DNA of 64,000 bases from Microplitis mediator (GCF_029852145.1 NC_079970.1:4216001-4280000); one strand, 5' to 3'. Positions 1 to 11,856 are shown, counted from the stretch's first letter. Notes: generated from the letters alone by a model not told the origin. Program-made: numbers and translations.

Positions 1-410
1 TTTATTATTATATATTTGATTAAAAATTTGGCTGTCTCTCATATCAGTGAGTTGCTAATTAAATTTTAATTTAAATAATTATCCGAGTGCTGAAAAATTA
101 AAAATTTGATTTATCAAAATAATTTTTAGTATTTTGTGGGTAAAAAATATAAATAATTTCGACGAACTCCTAGATCTAATGTCAATAAATAAATTCGCAC
201 TTTCTTAGACATTAACTTTGGAAATTATTAATAATTAAAGTCAGTTTCCTTATTATAATTTCTATATATTTAAAATAATCATTTAATAAATTGTATACCG
301 GCGACCTTTCGTCTGTTTAATTTTAAGTTGACTAAAGGGTTAAAATAAATAGGGAACAAAATAATATTTTGAAAATATATTAATTTAAAATCGTGTCCAG
401 ATCAGCTTAA
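1..410. other. AT-rich DNA, no gene seen
   Basis: No reading frame, RNA gene or clear repeat boundary is visible. An 11-base motif, GACCTTTCGTC (about 303-313), recurs inverted at about 748-758 inside the neighbouring foldback, so repeat-derived sequence may begin here. Confidence 0.5.
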
Positions 411-826
411 TAAAATGGTAAAATCATAGGGAGGTGGACAATAATACAAAATTAGAATTTAATTTTGAGTGTCACATGAATTGGAATTTATCTTTATTTC
501 ATTGTTTTGTTATTTATTTATTGTAATTAAAATATTTAAAAAATTCGAATTATTTTTATATCATTAAACAAAATGATGTATGTCTCAAAAACTTCTAGTA
601 GACGATAGAATTTATATGATCAAAGTAGGATGTGATCATGTTTGTGATTAATTATGTTGTACCATGTGATTGTATAATCGATTGTTTGTTTAATTATATA
701 ATTTTTTATAATGACTTGTTTTAGTTGCTGAAGAAGTCCCAATAAAGGGACGAAAGGTCCAATTTATGGTCAAAATTAAATTTTAATTTTATATTATTGT
801 CCACCTTCATATGATTTTACCATTTT
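411..826. mobile_element. Foldback MITE with ~50-bp inverted ends
   Basis: The left end (AAAATGGTAAAATCATAGGG, then AGGTGGACAATAATA) recurs inverted at the right end (TATTATTGTCCACCTTCATA, then TGATTTTACCATTTT). The arms are about 50 bp with scattered mismatches around a roughly 300-bp AT-rich core without coding capacity. TTAA lies just outside both ends (407-410 and 827-830), which could be a piggyBac-type duplication, but TTAA is frequent in such DNA and the termini do not start with CCC. The superfamily is undetermined. Confidence 0.7.
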
Positions 827-848
827 TTAAATATTTTTTGGGTTCCAT

Positions 849-1022
849 GACAACTGATCCCACTGACAAATTCATAAAATAGTTAATTACTATGACATGA
901 GTAATTAAAATTCACTGTTGTAAATATAAAAAGTTAAATTATGTAAATTAGTTGTTGATAAAAATCAATTGTTGATGAGATCGGATGTCGGTGGGATCAA
1001 TTTGTAGGGATCACTTGTCGTG
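849..1022. mobile_element. Small inverted-repeat element
   Basis: CCATGACAACTGATCCC near the left is answered by GGGATCACTTGTCGTGG near the right, about 15 of 17 positions matching as an inverted repeat. Related GGGATCA motifs lie between them. No target duplication or coding capacity is evident, so it is probably a degenerate MITE. Confidence 0.45.
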
Positions 1023-1030
1023 GTATAAAA

Positions 1031-2437
1031 TTGTTGGGATCAGTTGACGGCACACTTATTTTTTGTTTATCAAAAAATTATTTATTTATTTAAATATTAA
1101 TTACTCAATAGCCGACTTTTTATTCATAAATTTCCTACGGTCTATCTCGTTATTTTTCTTTAAAGAAATAAAAGCTAAAAAAAGTGAGTCAAAGTGCTTT
1201 TTACATTAACGTTTTTATACCAGTTGAATATTCATAATCAAGCTCGTTAGCAATTCTAACTTTACGAGGCGGAAAAATAAAAAATATTCCATCAAATTGT
1301 TAGGATTTAATTCAAACTTAAAAAATTATTATTCCTTCTTCATCTTGCCCTTTGTTATTTTAATTCTTTTAATACCTACACTATGCCTCTCTCTACCCAG
1401 TATCCACCTTGAGAGTATTTCCGTTACCTGTAAAGTGTTTATACAAAAATGTACACAGTTTTAAATTTGATACCGGAGAAAAAATAGACGATTATTCTAT
1501 CGGCTGTTATTGAAACCCTCTTTGGTTTGAGTAAACGTGCAACAAGTTTACGTAAACTCCTACTACATTCCACTATATATATATATATATACGTAGTGTA
1601 TGTAGCAATCGATAGAATTAATTTACATAATGTGGGCTACTGAGGGTATTTGAATAGTTATAAATTATTGACTACATCAGTTTATAAATCAAAGAGCATC
1701 GTGAAAATATTTATCATCTATCCTTCATACAATGTAATATATATCTTATATTTATAATAATAAAGTAAATAAAACCCGTGTTAATTTATCAGTAAAATAT
1801 AATCGTTTGAAGATAAAAAGTATTGAGTGTAAACAATAGGTCTAAAGATTCATTTAAATTCAAATATTATTTTGTATATGTATATAAAGACAATTGAGAA
1901 GAAAATATAGTCGGATGTTATCAAAGATTATTTAAATGAGAATACATAACAAGAGGTGTGATAAAGGGGAATTGTTTGTATATGGATGTATGAGTTTTTA
2001 GTATTTATGGATTTGTATGAGTGGGTGGCAGGGATGATAAGGGCGAAGGTGAGAGAAGATACAGTGGAGGTGGAGATGGAGGGAGTATACTTTGGTTGTG
2101 TATCTAAGAGCTGTGACGCATTGTTCACAGTGTGACACTAAAGCTCCATATCCACAATCTTCTTCTTCTTCTTCTTCTTATTCTTATTCTTCTCTATTTC
2201 TTGCGTAATGGAATTGCTTTCACACCGCGAGCTGATATGAGTGAGAAAGATGATTTAAGTCAGAGCCTGAATCAGAATCAGAGTTAGAGACAGAGGCAAA
2301 GGCCACCGAGTGATGTAAATTAAAGTACACAGAATATAATGCTAGTAAAGTAAAGTTTGTCATATCCCAGTCTTTTTTTCTATTCTGTATATTTATCTGC
2401 TACATATATATGTGGGAATACTATTATACTGTATGAT
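1031..2437. other. AT-rich gene-free stretch with simple repeats
   Basis: It holds a short TA tract (about 1574-1592) and a CTT/ATTCTT tract (about 2159-2194). The block 2010-2290 is purine-rich and slightly more GC-rich. The only frame of note is a 66-codon minus-strand one that looks like chance. No RNA gene is recognised. Confidence 0.5.
2159..2194. repeat. CTT microsatellite
   Basis: About seven CTT units followed by ATTCTT variants, seen directly in the sequence. Confidence 0.9.
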
Positions 2438-2445
2438 GCTGTTGC

Positions 2446-2605
2446 ATGATCCTGAATGTAGCAGACAATCAACAATTTTTTGATTTTTTTTCAACAAATT
2501 AATTTAGAAAAAAAAATTAAAAAATGCACATGTAGAAAATTTAAAAAACTACAGATGCAATTTTTAAAAAATCACAAAATTATTAGATGCTAATTTCAGT
2601 ATCAT
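2446..2605 (+). mobile_element. MITE family C, copy 1
   Basis: A 160-bp element running from ATGATCCTGAATGTAGCAGA to a TTTCAGTATCAT end, with the family's internal landmark TGCACATGTAGAAAAT. It is flanked by a perfect 8-bp duplication GCTGTTGC (2438-2445 and 2606-2613). It has no coding capacity. The plus orientation is defined by the landmark. Duplications of 8-9 bp across the family would suit a hAT- or Mutator-type transposase, but the ends do not match the usual hAT consensus. Confidence 0.88.
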
Positions 2606-2613
2606 GCTGTTGC

Positions 2614-2900
2614 TCTGTATGGTGATGATTATTATGGGGGTGGTAAAATTTTGATTTACTGTCACAGTGAAGCTTTTCCTGTTACCTTTTAAAATTTTCT
2701 TCACTTCTCTATACACATTTTTTTTTAATTATGAAAATGCAGTCATTTAAAAATGATGATAATATCAGCACTAATTAATTAACGTAACAATATGGTCATT
2801 TAAATGAAAGGACTGTGTTGTGGGTGGGTGTAAAAAATAAAGGGATGAATTGCAATTGTAACATTGACGGTATTTAGAATAGTAGGCATGATATGGTTGT
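2614..2900. other. AT-rich spacer
   Basis: Nothing is recognised between the family C element and the GC-richer block that starts near 2.9 kb. Confidence 0.4.
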
Positions 2901-3250
2901 GTGTTGGCACGTGCGTGGACGTGGATGGGTTTTATTTGAGTGCAGTGCAGGAGCTTCGCGAGTGGTCGCGAACTAACGCGGACAAGAGTGATACGAAAAG
3001 GAGCGAGTGTGCGATACGAGTTTAAAGTGAGAAAGAGTAAAGAGTGAAGCTATTGAGGTAGCCGTAGCCGTAGCCGGGAATCGCTGCTGGTTCTCCCTCA
3101 CTATTTTACTCTTGTCTCCACTCTTCAGTACATATACACGAGTTCACCCGAGGTCCTCCGAGGAAGTTCGAACCCAAGTAGACGGGGCTCACCGCAACAC
3201 TAGGGTCAAAATATATTCAGTATATTCTAAACAATCATATGACGCGTTAT
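2900..3250 (+). promoter_or_regulatory. Candidate promoter / untranslated first exon 1
   Basis: GC content rises sharply against the surroundings, with CpG-containing sequence, a short GTAGCC triplication near 3058-3075 and an arthropod-like initiator TCAGTA at about 3126. No TATA box is well placed. Enhancer or promoter blocks of AT-rich insect genomes look like this, and the first coding exon lies 1.3 kb downstream on the plus strand. The frame at 3112-3294 has no recognisable domain. Strand and start site are inferred. Confidence 0.35.
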
Positions 3251-3779
3251 CGTATTTCTCTTTCTTCAAGTCGCTTGCTATTATCTGTAATTGATATATA
3301 CATCAATAAATATACACATATATGTATACATACATCTACATTTTTTTTATTGATAAAAAATTGAACTTAAATTTGATAACAAGTTGCTGTGAAAAATATA
3401 AACACGAAGCCGGTCTTGGTGTTTTTATTTTTTCCTTCATCATCATCATCATCATCTTCTTCTTCTTTTTATCCCTTTCTTCCTCAGTAATTTTCTTGAA
3501 CATTCTTCTTCTAATAATCAATTTTCGTTTTTATCTTTATCATATTTATCTTCTCTTACTTATTCTTCTTTAATTCTTCTTGACGATCTTGGTGTTACAT
3601 TCAAGTCAGTCCCCTCTCTTTCTTCTTCCCGCCATATCGTTGGTACTTTTGACTGTGTGTGGCTCCACTGGTTGTGCTACGACTTAAATTCACTCACTCT
3701 CCCACTTTTTATATCTATCTATATACACATATAAATATACGTATATGTGTATCTATATATGTATATATATATATATGAG
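3251..3779. other. Spacer with CAT/CTT and TA-rich tracts
   Basis: Contains a CAT-then-CTT microsatellite (about 3436-3470) and an ATATAC/TATG-rich tract (about 3710-3776). Overlapping frames on both strands (3322-3573 and 3336-3521) read through these simple repeats and are not credible genes. Confidence 0.5.
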
Positions 3780-4537
3780 CTCTCTGTCTATCAAACGGTT
3801 TTATTCACTCACACTAGTACATCTGGAATAGGTTACACGGTGCTCGTGCTCACTCGCTGATCCTCGTCTCTCGTCTGGTGGGGTCAGTGTCTGCTCGGAT
3901 CTTGAGCAGGAACCTCTGGGTATTCGATCTTTGGATTGTCGTTCCTAAGACTAATTATTTACTCCAAAATCCGAAACATTCAAAATTTTTTTAAAAATAA
4001 ATATCAAGAAAAATTCATTCGAAAATTTCTTTTTTTTTTTTTTATTAAATTACGCGTGTGAAAACTCTTGTGGAAATAGTGGAAAAACTGTTGAATAAAA
4101 TTTAAATTATTGCTTAATTGTTAAATCATAAAACTTTAGTGAAGTGTCTGTGCCAGACTCGTGTTAGTGCTTAATATTTATTGTTAATTTTAAATTCATT
4201 TGTTAAAAGTTTAATTGAGTTCGTAAATTTTTAACGTCACTTAGTCAACATTTTTCATATTTCTTATCATCCACTTCCTTTCCTTGTCTCAAACTTTTTA
4301 TTCTTCTTTTCCGCTTTTCATTTCCTCTTCAATACCGTAATTTCAACAACTGAACAACTGGATATTTTTATTTTTATTAATTTAAAAAAAATTATATATA
4401 TGTATGTGTATATTTTTTGTTGTTAATAGAACTCAAAATTTAATTGCTATCATTAAAATAATAAATTATTAAACTACACTTATTGACAGTGTTTTTTTTA
4501 GTGACTAAAGTGTTTAGAAGCAAGTGACTTTTAAATT
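3780..4537 (+). promoter_or_regulatory. Candidate promoter and 5' leader
   Basis: A GC-richer patch (about 3840-3940) carries TCACTCGCTGATCCTCGTC and a TCAGTG initiator-like site at about 3895, downstream of a TA-rich tract. The following 600 bases are AT-rich with many stops in all frames, as in an insect 5' UTR. A possible 3' splice site (T-run ending TTTTTAG at 4500-4501) precedes the coding exon, so the leader may be spliced. Everything beyond the sequence composition is inference. Confidence 0.4.
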
Positions 4538-4592
4538 ATGAATTTAAATAATTGTAAAATTAATACACCACGAGGATTTTTTAAAAATATTG
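4538..4592 (+). CDS. Candidate first coding exon (18 codons + 1 base)
   Basis: ATG at 4538 opens a short frame reading MNLNNCKINTPRGFFKNI, then one base (G) before a near-consensus donor GTAAGTAA at 4593. The intron would therefore be phase 1. An in-frame TAA three codons upstream fixes the start. GC-richer leader sequence lies upstream. I do not recognise the protein, and the N-terminal 18 residues show no signal peptide or domain. No partner exon with a convincing acceptor was identified in the following 59 kb, so the intron would be very long, as occurs in insect neural and regulatory genes. It could also be a chance ATG and donor. A cDNA match is what would settle it. Confidence 0.4.
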
Positions 4593-4630
4593 GTAAGTAA
4601 TTTTTTAATTTTTATTGAAATAATAAAGAT

Positions 4631-4960
4631 TTGGAGTACTTTTTTTTTTAGAAAACAAAATTTATTTAACGAATTGGAGTATTTTTTAGAAATTAATTTA
4701 TTTCTAAAAATTTGGAGTAGTTTTTTTTTAATTAATTTATTTGAAAAAATTGGAGTAGTTTTTGTTAATTAATTTATTTAAAAAAATTGGAGTAAATTTT
4801 TTTTTAAATTAATTTATTTTTAAAAAATTGGAGTAGATTTTTTTTTTTGAATAAATTTATTTTAAAAAATTGGAGTAATTTTTTTTTAATGAATTGATTT
4901 TAAAAAATTGGAGTAATTTTTTTTTAATGAATTTTTTTTTTTAAATTGGAGTACTGTTTT
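4631..4960. repeat. Minisatellite, nine TTGGAGTA-headed units of 37-43 bp
   Basis: TTGGAGTA recurs at about 4631, 4674, 4712, 4750, 4787, 4828, 4870, 4908 and 4946. Each is followed by a T-run, AATTAATTTATTT or a variant, and an A-run, so successive spacings are 43, 38, 38, 37, 41, 42, 38 and 38. The array starts about 40 bp downstream of the candidate splice donor. The frame at 4590-4772 is only a reading of this array. Confidence 0.93.
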
Positions 4961-7088
4961 TTTTATGAAAATTTGTACGAAATTTAAAAAACGAGAAAGA
5001 AAAAATACAAATGTAATAATTGAGTACAATAAGAGTTATATATGGTGTTTTGAATATAGACTGTTATTTTATCTGTTGGATTGTTAAAATGAAGAGAATG
5101 TTCATGATTTGAAGCAATTCCAAAGCGAGCGTTTTAAAATAATTTATCTTTACCTTCTTCTACTCTCTCAGTGCCCATATAATGGGCGAGAAAATTACCC
5201 AGGGATGATTTCTTAAACATGCATCTCAAAAAGATATATATACATGTATATATGCATACATTACTCCATTTTTTTTTATTCATACTTTTTGGAGGATCGA
5301 TGAATTTGAAAATCGGGATTATTAGCCTGTCGTGCGTGTCAATCTTTCTTTCACCCTTATTTTTATTGCCTCTTGTTTTATTTACATTTTTCAGCTCGCA
5401 TGTTTATTGCTAAAGAAAAAATATATATTATCCGTGTAGTCGACATACGTAAATTATTATTTTTCCCTTGGGTGATTTTTATCATCGTTAAAAATTCTAG
5501 GGTAGTTTATTGTCATTAAATATACGGCAAATAAATTATTATTCCGACCTATATCACTATTTTAAATTCAAACATCTGACTAGTCTCCTGTGACATAATT
5601 TTCTAAATTTTTCAATTTTACATCCGTCAAAAATATTCATTATGATATTTAGCATCCTGGACCCAATATCAGTATTTAGTTTACGCTCTGGGGCAATATA
5701 CGTACCCAATACGGGACATCACGTGTACTGGTTAATACTTTATCAAATAAAACCACTTCCCCTTTTCTTCAGACTGGAAACGAGTGTTACGGGATCGCCT
5801 GAAGGCAATTTCTTCCTTTTTTATTTGAGTTCACTACACTGCCGACATAATAGTCATTTTTAAAACCTATAAGTATTCTTGAACGTGCCAAGTGCATGCG
5901 GGAAACAGCCATCTAGTGTTGAAACCATACACTAAAAACCTACGCATAGATCACATGAACGATAATAGAAATAAATTAGTGTAGTAGCGCATTGTCAATA
6001 GTAATACTCATTCACTCATTACTTCTTCACATTAAACTCATATATTTATATACAATAAATATATACACACATTCATTTAAAATATTTAGTTAAAAAAACA
6101 ACAATTACGGCTTAAAGTTAATGATAACCTTTGATAACATTTAGTTAACTCAGTACACTCATTTCCATTTACATGTTAAATCAATACTGATTATCACAGG
6201 ACAAAATTTTCCAGTAATTCGCTTATTTAAAACCATTTGTAAAATTAATTTTTATGTCTATTATTTTATTCACTTTTTTTATACTTTTGGATTGATTTTA
6301 CTATTAGCCATAGGTACACATCGAACTTACTGATAAAATTATAGTTAATTCAAAATTTACACAGCAGCTTATGTAAATACTGACAATCAATTTATATTCC
6401 ACCGAAAATATTTCGATAATTTTTTTACTTCAATTAAAATTCTACTTTGTCATAAAAAAAAACATTTTTCCGATACTTTATATCACCGGAATATTTTTAT
6501 CCAAACGTAACTTATCGCCCATTAATTAAAAAAAAAAATTTTTAGTAAAATATTTGAAAAAATTGATAGTAATAATTAAAAGAATTATAAATTATCAATA
6601 ATAAATAATTGAGTAGGTATTTAAATCAAGTGATTATCATAAGTATCTAAATCTAATATTAAAGATATAGGAATATATTAGTAGCATCTGTCAACAATTA
6701 TCGTCAATCATTTGTATTTCGTTTGTATTAAGTACATGAATATATAAATATATGAGTGTAAGTGTTGGTGTGTAAAAAATATGTGGTTTGGTGTATGTGT
6801 AAAGTAAGTGACCAAGGTCGTTCTGTTTCCTCCCTCTCACATCTTTTTACATTAAAGATTTTCCCAATACGCGATACAAGCAATACAACTTGTAATGTAA
6901 AGTAACAGCATAAAGTTGTTGGAGGGCAATCAAGTGTCGCGACGTGGGCAGTAAAGGGGGAAAAAGAGACGAGTAGAGGTGGCGTTATCCCATACCAAGA
7001 AAACACGAGCCTGGATATCAACGACCCGCGACTGAAACCTATCGACACAATACTGTAGATTACGTATTCATTTAAAAATTTTTTTTTG
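4961..7088. other. AT-rich gene-free stretch
   Basis: Only chance-length frames (60-106 codons) with no recognisable domains occur on either strand. The longest, on the minus strand at 6728-7048, runs through a slightly GC-richer patch without start context, domain or splice support. No clear inverted-repeat element was found. Confidence 0.45.
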
Positions 7089-7858
7089 AACTTCCCGCCA
7101 TGAAAATTTAAAATTTAAAAAAAAAGGGAAGTTATTGGTTTCGGTCGATTATCGAAAAATCGAGTTTTCATCAGATTTTGACGTTTTGAGGTCCTATAGG
7201 AAACTACTTTGGCTACTTTCAGATGCACGTCCGTGCGTGTGTGCGTCTGCGTACGTGTGTGCAAGTGATTTTTGTCGTACGATATCTTTGGAACCTATCA
7301 ATCAATTTGAACGTTTGTGGCAGCAATCGAAAGGGCTCATCAAGACTTGAAGTTGAATAGATTTTGACGTCGATCGGCCGAGTAGTCTCCAAATTATTTG
7401 AAAATTAAAATCCAAAATTTTTTTTAGGTTTTACATTGACTCAAAAAGTTCGTTCGATTGCCGCAAAGCATGTGCAAGTCGGTTTCAAATATATCGTCGG
7501 ACAAAAATTCTTTTTTTAGAAAAATTTATTTTTTTCTGACCTAAACGTTTTTTGAGCACAATGAGCTCAAAAATTCATAATCCTGAAGTTAACGGACAAT
7601 TAACAATTTTTGGATTTGTTTTTCAACGATTTAATTTTTAATAAAATTAAACTAAAAATATGCACATGTAGAAAATTGAAAAAACTATAAGTGCAATTTT
7701 TTCAAATATTTTTTTTTTTTTAATTTATTGTTATAAAAGAAAAATCCAAAAATTATTAGACCTCGGCCAACTTCAGTTTCATAAAAATTCACAAATAATA
7801 ACGTTTTCCAGCTCCCTGAGCTCGAAAACAGCGGGAAGTTTTAGGATTGGCCCACATT
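7089..7858 (+). mobile_element. Repeat family D, copy 1 (interrupted by a family C MITE)
   Basis: The copy is bounded by AACTTCCCGC at the left and GCGGGAAGTT at the right, then TTAGGATTGGCCC. Internal sequence matches, in reverse orientation, the copy at 44.27-45.06 kb: GGCAATCGAAAGGGCTCA-like, ATATCGTCGGACAAAA and CTCCCTGAGCTCGAAAACAG stretches are shared. It contains a GT-rich microsatellite (about 7220-7265) and a nested family C element at 7577-7782. The frame at 7135-7350 lies in it and shows no transposase motif. I infer an interspersed repeat whose autonomous source is unknown. Confidence 0.8.
7577..7782 (+). mobile_element. MITE family C, copy 2 (nested in family D)
   Basis: A 206-bp element from ATAATCCTGAAGTTAACGGA to CTTCAGTTTCAT, with the internal landmark TGCACATGTAGAAAAT. 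The 8-bp duplication AAAAATTC lies at 7569-7576 and 7783-7790. The related D copy near 44.35 kb reads through this position without an insert. Confidence 0.9.
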
Positions 7859-9319
7859 TTTTTATAAATACCAGGAGTATTATTAAAAAAAAAAAGACAT
7901 GTTAATTAATAATTTTTGTGTACTGGAGGGTCGTTTAAGGGTTCGTTAAAATGAAATTTTTGCAGTTAATTATGTACATATAATTATATTATGTTTTAGT
8001 GAATTTTCTTGAATTAGTCTATCGTGATGCTGGTTAAACCTCATCGTTAGTCGGTTATTCGCAGTGTGGTCATGTTGAATACAGGAGCTGAGTTCTATAA
8101 GCTGAGTCAAGGCGAGTAGGGTTGAAAGGATCTGAAATTTACCTCGTAGCTTAATCGATTTCTTCAGCTAGGCTCTTGTCCTTTTTTTTCTTTTTTTAAT
8201 CTAACAAATTTCATTTTTATAGTATTTTTTTATTGTTCAATTTTGATAAAAAAACTTATTAATTTTTAAAAATTTACAACTTAGATAAATGTTTATTTTT
8301 AAACAATGTCAGGAAATTTGTTACCAAATTTTTTAGTTTGTTCTAGAAACGTAATTGTCTGTTAATAAAATTCAAAAAATAGATTTCAAAAATTTTATGT
8401 AATTTTTTCGGTTGTTTTCTTGAAATGAATAAACATTTTATTCGATAAATCCGTAAGAGAAAATAATTTTTTTCTATTTTTCAAAGTGATTAAATATCAG
8501 CAGCAATTCGACAAAACACGCGATTTATTAAAGTGTCAGTGAATTATACGGCTTCGTAAGAAGTTGAAAACTCTAGTCAATCAATCTGTAGCTTTGTTAA
8601 ATTGAGGAAATGAAATCAATAAAAAATAATAAAATAAAAAAGATAAAATATTATTAGCACTTTAATGATGAAATATATAAAATAATCGAGTAGTAAAAAT
8701 GATATAAATAATCGAGTGATTGATGAAAACAAATTTTTTATTTCTAATTTATTTTCATTAAATATAAACAAGGTTTAAAGGGATTTATAATAATGCCGTA
8801 GCGTATAACCGGAATATTAACCCCTGATTTTTTTTTTCAAGTTAGATATTGATCGTTTGTAATAAAGGGAGGAAAGAAAACAGGACGGATAGGGGAGAGA
8901 AAAAGTTTTTATTGATATTTAATTTGATTTCATTTTAATTACATATATGGGTGTATACATATAATATATGTAATAAAAAAGACGAATTATATAATCGTGT
9001 TTATAAAAAAAAAAATAATTATGAGTGCACGTGATATTAGTTCAACTGTAAACGGTTTTTGACATAACGCCGTCGCCCAAGAAGATCAAATATTTAGTCA
9101 AGTTGGAAACGTTTGCTATTATTGGGTTTCGATGATGATACAGATATTTTTGCGAGTACACGCGATCGAGGAAGAGCCGCGCTGCTCTTTCATTTTAAAC
9201 TTTAATATGAGTTTAACCAATATATTAATTATATATAGTGATACTACACTGTAAAGAGCGGACTGTTTGTGTTTATTTTATAATAAACAGTATCCATAGT
9301 GTATACTATGCGTGTATAT

Positions 9320-9321
<2 letters not shown>
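7859..9321. other. AT-rich gene-free stretch
   Basis: No coding region, RNA gene or repeat boundary is recognised. A short GC-richer patch at about 9155-9190 has no frame around it. Confidence 0.45.

Positions 9322-9396
<75 letters not shown>
9322..9396. repeat. Long TA microsatellite (~75 bp)
   Basis: About 37 uninterrupted TA units. Such tracts can extrude cruciforms and vary in length between individuals. Confidence 0.97.
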
Positions 9397-9398
<2 letters not shown>

Positions 9399-9745
9399 GT
9401 TGCTGCATTCTCATTTATTTACTCAGTCTCTCGCGCAATGGTGACGTAGTCTCACGTAAGCGCATGTATTTCATGATTTACATAATTGGAGTATCGATTT
9501 GAGGGAACTAACGCGTCAGCGACCTCCTGCTGTTTGACTAAACAAAGCCTAGATTTTACACAACTTTACTAGCATCATTATTATTATTGTTATTGGCTAT
9601 TTATCATAACTCAATTTGAGCTATTTCAAAATCGTAAGGTCAAAGTAAAGTATTTTTAACACCACTCATATTTTATTATCTATTTCATTTCATTTATTAT
9701 TTTTTTTCTAAATCGCAAAAAAAAAAAGTGGTAGTTAGATTTCCA
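9397..9745. other. Spacer
   Basis: No feature is seen between the TA tract and the run of three MITEs that follows. Confidence 0.4.
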
Positions 9746-10062
9746 CACTGTAATTGCAGTGAACCCGGATTAAATCAGGAGTAAATACGGAGTGGATGAC
9801 TGTTTATTTATTCGATCACCTCGGATCAAAATTCACTTCGAATGGGAGTTTATTTTAATATCAAAAATCTGAATCGGAGTGAATGCGGATGGAAATAAAA
9901 TCCAGATCATTCCGAAATCACTCATCTGAAAAAACAAACTCCCTATTTACTTTTTACACGGAGTGAATTTTTCTAAAACTTTGAATTTTCGGGTGACGGA
10001 GTGAATTCGGATTTAAATAAAATCCGTAATCAATTCGAACTCACTCCCAATTTTTTACAGTG
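9746..10062. mobile_element. MITE family B, copy 1
   Basis: Starts CACTGTAATTGCAGTGAAC and ends TTTTTTACAGTG. The interior is built of repeated GGAGTGAATNCGGA and inverted TCACTCC motifs, so much of it can fold back on itself. The same motif set fills the element at 16660-16859. The ends resemble the TA-flanked CACTGTAAAAA families, but CA rather than TA flanks this copy. It has no coding capacity. Confidence 0.75.
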
Positions 10063-10097
10063 CAGTGAACAAAATAAAAATTTTCTGTTAAGATTCA

Positions 10098-10291
10098 ATT
10101 ATCCTGAAGTTAGCCGACGTCTAATAATTTTTTGAATTTTTTTTCAACAAAAAATTGCAAAAAAAAACCGAAACTAAAAATATGTACATTTAAAGAATTT
10201 AAAAAACTATAGGTGCAATTTATTTAAATATTTTTTTTTTAAATTTATCATTTTTAAAAAATTATTAAATTTCGGCGAATCTCAGTATCAT
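10098..10291 (+). mobile_element. MITE family C, copy 3
   Basis: Begins ATTATCCTGAAGTTAGCCGA and ends CTCAGTATCAT, with a 9-bp direct duplication TAAGATTCA at 10089-10097 and 10292-10300. It lies only 35 bp from the preceding family B element and 40 bp from the next foldback. Confidence 0.88.
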
Positions 10292-10331
10292 TAAGATTCA
10301 AAGCTTCTTTAAAAAATTATCGTTTATTATA

Positions 10332-10520
10332 CACAGAAAAAAAAACGTTTTCGGGACCCAAGTCAAAATTTTCTTGAGCCAGGAGAACTTGTCTTGGTTA
10401 AAAAAAATTCATCTTGGTCGGAGAAGATTTCTACTTTACCTGAGAACATTTAGGTTTCCAAAAAAATTTTCTTGAATCAAAAGTATTTATCTTCAGTCGA
10501 GAATTTTTTTTTTCTGTGTG
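10332..10520. mobile_element. Foldback MITE, ends CACAGAAAAAAAA / TTTTTTTTCTGTGTG
   Basis: The terminal 15-20 bp are inverted copies. The interior has repeated, partly inverted CTTGAGCC/CTTGGTT/CTTGAATC blocks that resemble the stronger foldback at 44762-45003. TA precedes the left end, but the right flank is not TA. It has no coding capacity. Confidence 0.65.
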
Positions 10521-11476
10521 CTTAATGTTAATAAGTTATTGAAAATAATATATTTATATTTGGTCATATAAATATATGTATATATATATGAAGTATAATT
10601 TGCTATCAAAGGCATAAAATTATAATGTACATAATATTAAAGTTTATTTAACCAATTGAGATATAGATTTACTATTATCGATATCGCAACACTTTAAATC
10701 AGATTATCTGATAAAATCCATGATTTATCACAATATCGTATACGGGCGTACAATTAATATGTGTTTCATACATTAGTTGATGATAACGCGAAAAATTATT
10801 TTTTCCTTATCGTTGGAATTTTTTTATTTTTTAACTTGACAATTCGTTTACTGAAATTCTTATTCAACAGCTTGATCTTTTAGTCTATGGTTCATTTTAT
10901 CAAATGCAGAAACAGAAAAACGATTCTACGAGGGTTACTCTGAAAAGTTTAAAGTTTCCATAGTAAGCCACTTAGTGGTTGCAAATGAAACGAAACGTAT
11001 TGTGTACTATAGAGTAAAGTCCATAAGACTTTTTTATTTTTTTCTCTCTTATTTTTTATCACTGAAAACTTTTGCGTCGCTTTCAATTTTTGAAACTTTT
11101 TTTATATCACGAAATTTAATTTTTATAAATTTTATTAGAAGTATTTAATATGACCCAATTTTAATTAATTAACTCAATTAAATATTTTTATTAATTTTAT
11201 TTCAATAATAATTATTTTAATTGGAAAAACTCATTAGTGCAATTTTACAGTCTGTACGAAGCAGAAAAATAAATTTCATTTTGACCAAACAATTTACATT
11301 TGAATTATTTATTAATTAGATACTTTACTTACAAAAAAAAAAAAGTTTACTTCGTAGAAAATAAATTATTAAATACAAATATTTTTTTATCTCAGTATCT
11401 TTAATATTTTTTTATATCAGAAAAAAATTAATTCAGTACACATTTAAAAAAAAATTTTCTCATTCATTTATAATTA
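10521..11476. other. AT-rich gene-free stretch
   Basis: No supported feature is present; only short A/T runs and chance frames are seen. Confidence 0.45.
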
Positions 11477-11855
11477 CACTGTAAAAAATCACCGGGGTAA
11501 GTTCAAGTGGTGTAGGTGTTAAAATTGGCGGTGTTAAATTTCAACACCGAAAGCAGTGTGAAAATAACGCTGCCGCCGGTGTAAATATTCTTTACCGGTG
11601 TTAAAATATTTTACTTTGGAAATGTGTGCGAGTGTATGCGTGTGTGCATGTGTGTATGCGCGTGTTTGAGTGCGTGTGTGTGTGTGTCAAGATATTTTTT
11701 TCGTTTTATAAGCTTCCCAAAGTTAATACTCTGAGCGGACGCAGTTTACACCGGTTTAACACCGCCGAATTACGCCTCCTACACCGGTGTAATTTTATTT
11801 CAACACTGCGCACTGTTAAAATGAGTCCATTTTTAACACCGCTCTTTTTGCAGTG
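11477..11855. mobile_element. MITE family A, copy 1
   Basis: CACTGTAAAAAATCACCGGG opens the element, CTCTTTTTGCAGTG closes it and TA flanks both ends, as in Tc1/mariner-type MITEs. The arms carry repeated ACACCGGTGT/TTAACACC motifs. A GT-rich microsatellite (about 11622-11688) occupies the centre. The same design, expanded and interrupted, is at 25206-26616. The frame at 11626-11880 is a reading of this element. Confidence 0.88.
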
Positions 11856-11856
11856 T

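Noticed and set aside
407..830. piggyBac assignment from TTAA on both sides of the foldback
   Set aside because: TTAA is frequent in this composition and the ends lack the CCC start typical of piggyBac; the superfamily is left open.
6728..7048. 106-codon minus-strand open frame
   Set aside because: No recognisable protein, low-complexity His/Thr/Tyr end from a GTGTATG-type tract, no splice context.
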